Assembly (NCBI GenBank): GCA_023091735.1
Contig: JALKBU010000126.1
Location: 1-64,000 of the forward strand
Direction of reading: 5' to 3'
Origin: Trichomonas tenax
Lineage: Eukaryota; Parabasalia; Trichomonadida; Trichomonadidae
Length of the DNA stretch: 64,000 nt
In this document: piece by piece, positions 60,008-64,000 of the stretch
How positions within the stretch are numbered: position 1 is the first letter of the stretch
Layout of the letters: the number at the start of each line of letters is the position of its first letter
Position numbers and translations under genes: made by a program
Notes under the pieces: generated by a model
Seen by the model: only the letters and a program-made list of their open reading frames with translations
Database searches by the model: none
What the model was told of the DNA's origin: nothing

Positions 60008-61335
60008 ATAACAAAAATCTGCACTAGAGAAAATGTATATGAGAAGTTTAACTATACATTAGAAACACCAGAAAATATCAGAGAAGCTTGGTGCCAAGAT
60101 CCAGAGAGATTCTGCAGAACAGCGAAACTTTACTCGATGCACTTTGTCAATGATCCTCTTGATCCATGAACAAAGCAATTATCTGATGAACCTTCTCCAA
60201 TACCAGAAATAGAGACATTTACATCAGTAGAACCAATTCCTGATCCAGAAAACGAATCTACATCAATTTTTGAACCAGAAATTGAAACCACATCGACTTC
60301 AGAACATCTTCGAGAAATAGAAAACGAGACTACATCAACTACAGAACATATCCCAGAAGTTGAAACAGCAACAGCAGAAAATATTCCTGAAGTTGAAACT
60401 ACTTCGGAATCCAATGAAACAACACCAGAGCCAGTTAATCCAACTATAAAGCCAGAACCGGCAACATCAACTCCAGAACCTGCTACAAAGACTCAAAAAC
60501 CAAAAAACCCACACACGAATGACCCAACTACGGTAACACCAAAGCCTCAGACACCGCATGACGGAAATTCACAGAAGAAAGAGATTTCAACAGCAAAGAA
60601 GGTGCTGTACTCAATAGCAGCAGTTATCGCAATAATTGTCATAGTTTTAGCAATATTCTTCGCTCTCCTCTGCAAGAAGTGCTTTAACTCTCAAATTTGG
60701 TTTTTAGCGACCAAAATTGGCAAAATTAGCATTATCATTATGTAAATGTTATAATAAACCATATTTTAAAAAGTGGATAAGGTTAAAAGTTACGTTTTTT
60801 CACAATTTATTTGACACTGTTTACATTAATAAAATAGTATATCTGATGCTGATTATTTTGACATCGTTTTTATTTTTGAAAACTTCATTGGGAGGCTATG
60901 AGTATAAGTTGGTGTATCACATTAAAAACATGTAATATGTGCATGCATCTATGCATATTGTCGTCTCCGCAATGATTTTGTGAATTTATAAATTAAGATA
61001 CTGAACAATTATTCAATTTTGAGCTTGTATTATGTATTATTTGTAATATGTTACTATGTTGTTGGCGTGTGATATATTTATAATAAATATTGCTATTTAC
61101 TCAATAATAAGCTGATATCAAATTTCTAATGAAAAATATGAAACGATATTCTATATGTTTAACACTACAACTATGTATGGCATCACACAAAAGTTATATT
61201 TGCCCTTACATGTTTGAACTGGTTCTGATCCCCAGAGTTGATACACTTCTCCTCTGCAGAAAACGGATGACACAGAGGCGCAAACCAATCACGACAGAGG
61301 AGGCAATCATGAGCGAAGAGTTGATAAATTATTAA
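60008..61335 (+). pseudogene. transmembrane surface-type protein remnant, split by a MITE
   Basis: The plus strand codes for the C-terminal part of a membrane protein. A Cys-containing segment (ICTRENVYEKFNYTLETP, then WCQDPERFCRTAKLY) is closed by TGA 60167-60169; the same frame then continues through a Thr/Pro/Glu-rich stalk (repeats like PEVETTSESNETTPEP) and a hydrophobic anchor at 60602-60673 (SIAAVIAIIVIVLAIFFALL). At codon TGC-A (60674) MITE C intervenes. Beyond it, from 61259, the frame resumes with a basic cytoplasmic tail (RKRMTQRRKPITTEEAIM) to TAA 61333-61335. The 5' end is missing. This is the stalk-anchor-tail layout of trichomonad surface proteins; the extracellular family is not identified. 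Confidence 0.75.
60675..61250 (+). mobile_element. MITE copy C (hAT-like, 8-bp target duplication)
   Basis: A 576-bp element starting AGAAGTGCTTTAACTCT and ending with the complement of AGAAGTGTATCAACTCT. CCTCTGCA flanks it exactly on both sides (60667-60674 and 61251-61258). It matches copies A and B throughout. A 72-codon frame (60717-60935) is also present in copy B, but starts with TTG and reflects shared DNA rather than a gene. Confidence 0.92.
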
Positions 61336-62861
61336 TCATGTTTTTCTCAATATTCAATAAAAGTTAAAAATTATGTTTTTCAGCATATTAAGAAGAAGAT
61401 ATAACACCAAATAAAGAAATACATAACAAAGGGATTGAGATATATAGTCCATACCATTGAAAAGACTTGAATCGTTATTTCAAATTTAGCAAAACTCGGT
61501 GAACATTGAAAATAACACTGCACACATTCATAAGCACATCGAAAACAAAGTGAATATGAACTCTAGAAACTTTATTTCAACGTTGGAGAAATGTTCAAAA
61601 ATAAATTTTTTTAAATAATGGTTAATATCGTTTATAGTTTGTGCAACAGAAATTAAAGGATAAACTGTTGCAGAACATTTAGTTCTAATCTCTTAAACCA
61701 ACGTTGGGCAAATGTGTGGCAGATTTGTCACATAAACTATTTAAAGTGATTCTTTAATAAGACAAAGAAAAATTTTAATTAAGGAGGGTAAATGTCAAAA
61801 TGTCACGTAATCTATTGTTTTAGGATTAGCTTGAAAATCAAAAAACAGAGAGTATTAATATAGCGTATTCTGGACATTAGTAAAATTGAGAAAATGTTAA
61901 TGTGTCAGAACTGTCACGTAAACAATATGAAATGATGATCATGAGATTGTATTATAAGGACTCCAAAAACCTAAAAACAACACAGAGAGGGACTCAAAAA
62001 GCTATGCTATCAGTACGGCGTAAAACCACTGTTTTTACACTCCTCGGACAATTGAAGCTCTCTAAATGAACTTTACTGACGTAAAATATGATCTTTAGAG
62101 GTTATACGGAACAATGTAGAAGCGAATCAGCTCGTAAAAACAACCAAAAAATTGAATAGAAACACAAAAATTTGCGAAAAATGCTCTGTGATAAAGAGAA
62201 ATACTCGGAAATACATTCTACTTCTAATTCTAAGAAAAATGTCAAAAAAATTCGTAATTTTATCTCACTCTATATCCTTTATATATAATTTTTATGTTTA
62301 AACAAAATTAAGAAGTATTCAAAAATATTTAATTCATCATTATACTATATTTCAATGATTCCATTGATATTTAAAGGAATGTATTTCAGAAGATTTGTTA
62401 AATGCTTTCAAAATTGAACGCTAATTTATAAGAAAGAATCAATGTAATTTTAACACAAGATGTCACTATTCCATATTATACAATGATTCAATTTATATTA
62501 TTGAAAGTTTTGACTGTATCACAATTTTATTCTCAAAATTTTGAATGCATTGAAAATCTTCAATATGAATATAAGATATATCAACTATAATAGACAAAAT
62601 TAAACGAACAAGTTTTAATTTTATAAATTTGAATGTTTCTATAGTTTCAAAAAAAACGTGAATCATTCAATTATTTTAATAAATATTCAAATTTCATTTT
62701 GTGATTCTTACCTACATATGAAGCCTATAAATAATCATTAAAATCATTTTTGTTCACAAAATCTTGTTATAAAAATATCAATATACATCAATTGCCGATT
62801 TCAAATCATTGATTTTTGATTTTCTAAATTGATTCAAACTAAAAATGAAATCTTTGTGAAA
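61336..62861. other. intergenic stretch with TGTCACGTAA words
   Basis: About 1.5 kb without a supported gene. TGTCACATAA near 61730, TGTCAAAATGTCACGTAA near 61794 and TGTCAGAACTGTCACGTAA near 61904 are the same word class as the 21-nt arrays. A small palindrome GTAAAAC/GTTTTTAC lies near 62020. Confidence 0.5.
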
Positions 62862-62866
62862 TCATT
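62862..62866 (+). promoter_or_regulatory. Initiator (TCATT) of the gene at 62875
   Basis: +1 at A62864 gives an 11-base leader to ATG 62875. Confidence 0.65.
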
Positions 62867-62874
62867 TTTCGTTT

Positions 62875-63420
62875 ATGAGCGGCGATCCAAACCAGACCAG
62901 CACAAAGCTTAGAAACGCAGCCATTGAACTCATCAAGGAGCGTAAGAGACCTATGGCTTCTCACGAGATCGAGAAGTGGGTCCGTGAAAATGATAAAGCA
63001 TTGTGCCACCTCATTAGTTCGAAGTGCGCAGATTATGTTAGAATAATACTATCTGTAACACAGGATAACTACCTCATCAAGTATAAGACACTGATTCCTA
63101 TCCCAGGAGTCGATAAGAGATCAACCTTCTATGGTCTCGTTGACGGCAACTACGACTCTAACGAGTGGGTTCCCATTGTTCCAAAGTCACCAAAACAGAA
63201 AAAAACCACAGGCAAGAAGGTAGCTTCACCTGAATACAAGCCAATTAAGGCTAAAGCCCCAATAGCTGCCCCAGAAGTCACAGCTCCGACAATCCCACAG
63301 ATTCCAGCTGAGGATCCTTTCATCTTCAATGACCTTATTGACGAATTCAAGTTTGATACTATGTCTTCCCGCTTCTTTGTCGATAATGTCTTCGAGGATA
63401 ACGACTTCAACTTCTTCTAA
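62875..63420 (+). CDS. trichomonad-type protein with possible winged-helix domain and acidic/aromatic tail
   Basis: A 181-residue protein. Residues ~10-95 look like a small helical/winged-helix domain (AAIELIKERKRPMASHEIEK, CADYVRIILSVTQDNYLIKY, DKRSTFYGLVDG). A basic, Pro/Ala-rich linker follows (SPKQKKTTGKKVASPEYKP), then an acidic, Phe-rich tail (DPFIFNDLIDEFKFD, ending DNDFNFF) much like the end of the Myb protein at 30819 (DDGFNFY). This suggests a nuclear regulator with an activation-type tail, but no family name is certain. Start supported by the initiator; GC-richer codon use suggests fair expression. Confidence 0.75.
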   Translation: MSGDPNQTSTKLRNAAIELIKERKRPMASHEIEKWVRENDKALCHLISSKCADYVRIILSVTQDNYLIKYKTLIPIPGVDKRSTFYGLVDGNYDSNEWVPIVPKSPKQKKTTGKKVASPEYKPIKAKAPIAAPEVTAPTIPQIPAEDPFIFNDLIDEFKFDTMSSRFFVDNVFEDNDFNFF

Positions 63421-63840
63421 TTATATGAATCCTAACAATTCATGTATAGATATTTGTTATTAATATATTGGCTCGATTTTTTTATTCACCCCAGAAATCA
63501 AGCCATTTTGCGTAAATGTCAGAACTTTCTTTAACTTTTCAAATTTTTTGTTTCATACTTTTGAACAATGGAATTAGTTTTAAGTTCATGTTATTATATT
63601 TAGCGTTTAAGATTGGGAATAGGCCTCTAAAACCTTAATCGTTGAATAGAGATACTTCAACTGTATATGTTAATACCTACGTTTCGCTGCTGGATAAACT
63701 TTGAAGGTCAGAAAAATCATATTGATCACAGAAATTGAAAAAATTTCGGATTTAGGGTTTTCATTACATGCAGAGTTCTATTTTCGCTGGAAAATCAATA
63801 TCTTCTCCGTTCAAAAAGTGCTAATATTTTATTGCTATTT
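63421..63840. other. intergenic spacer
   Basis: Spacer after the stop at 63420. Nothing recognised before the periodic array. Confidence 0.5.
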
Positions 63841-64000
63841 TGACAACTTTTTCTGACAATGTAAGATTTTTTTCTGAGATGTAAACTTTTTTTTTGTCAA
63901 TAACAATTGAATTTTTTTGACTATTGAAATTTTTCTGACACATAAATTTTAAAATTTGCCAATGTAACAATTTCATGACACGTAATTTATAAATATGATA
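63841..64000. repeat. degenerate ~20-nt array with TGACA(T/C)GTAA-type core
   Basis: Units starting with TGACAATG, TGAGATG, TGTCAATA, TGACTATT, TGACACAT, TGCCAATG, TGACACG and TGATA begin at 63854, 63875, 63895, 63918, 63936, 63957, 63976 and 63996 (steps 21, 20, 23, 18, 21, 19, 20), each followed by a T-tract. The array runs to the window edge. Confidence 0.65.

Noticed and set aside
60130..60414. 94-codon Ser/Val-rich minus-strand frame
   Set aside because: Mirror image of the Thr/Pro/Glu stalk codons on the plus strand.
1..64000. CRISPR arrays, bacterial operons, Shine-Dalgarno sites
   Set aside because: The window is eukaryotic nuclear DNA; the periodic arrays have diverged units without unique spacers, so they are not CRISPR.

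Overview
The window looks like nuclear DNA of a parabasalid flagellate (Trichomonas/Tritrichomonas type). The clues are very AT-rich spacers, intronless genes with eukaryotic cytosolic ribosomal proteins, and eleven genes with a TCA-pyrimidine-(T/A) initiator only 4 to 22 bases before the start codon. Ribosomal-protein genes instead carry CCTTT-like (M5) and, in two cases, Myb-type (M3) motifs. DUF3447/ankyrin and BTB-F5/8C proteins, a Myb factor and an initiator-binding-domain-like protein point the same way. Species is not decided; no database was available and all family names rest on motifs read by eye.

Layout. 1-1.9 kb: a GGTTCC-rich composite satellite with a 33-bp minisatellite, a doubtful small ORF and a broken coiled-coil gene ending in a GC-rich hairpin. 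4-12 kb: protein kinase, NAA10-type acetyltransferase, disordered protein, then RPS4, RPS23 and RPL8. 13-19 kb: PPP phosphatase, Rab-like GTPase, CFAP77-like axonemal protein, low-molecular-weight tyrosine phosphatase and an initiator-binding-like protein. 19-25 kb: F5/8C-like fragment, frameshifted DUF3447/ankyrin gene and a 1060-residue coiled-coil protein with acidic repeats. 26-28 kb: long-TIR mobile element and isoaspartyl peptidase. 30-38 kb: Myb factor, two type II membrane proteins (one GT31-like), an unknown helical protein and a BTB-F5/8C protein. 39-40 kb: a second long-TIR element beside an 8-bp-TSD MITE. 41-47 kb: small acidic protein, NTMT1-type methyltransferase, CPAP/TCP10-like basal-body protein and a second frameshifted gene. 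47-54 kb: a 2186-residue CHD-like protein. 54-64 kb: tRNA-Arg(UCU), unknown proteins, a DUF3447 gene followed by scattered ankyrin segments, a transmembrane-protein pseudogene split by a MITE, and a trichomonad-type protein with an acidic/aromatic tail.

The most notable items are: (i) a CHD-like remodeler whose ATPase motifs are lost and which is fused to AT-hooks and a C-terminal FYRN/FYRC module; (ii) three copies of a ~0.57-0.60 kb MITE with 17-bp terminal inverted repeats and 8-bp target duplications, one inside the cytoplasmic-tail codons of a membrane-protein gene; (iii) degenerate arrays with a 20-21-nt period, one in exact 21-nt register with a start codon; (iv) two genes broken at an A7 run in the same direction; (v) ankyrin repeats each interrupted at the same place by 20-nt-period spacers. 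Genes are monocistronic and on both strands; no operons are seen.
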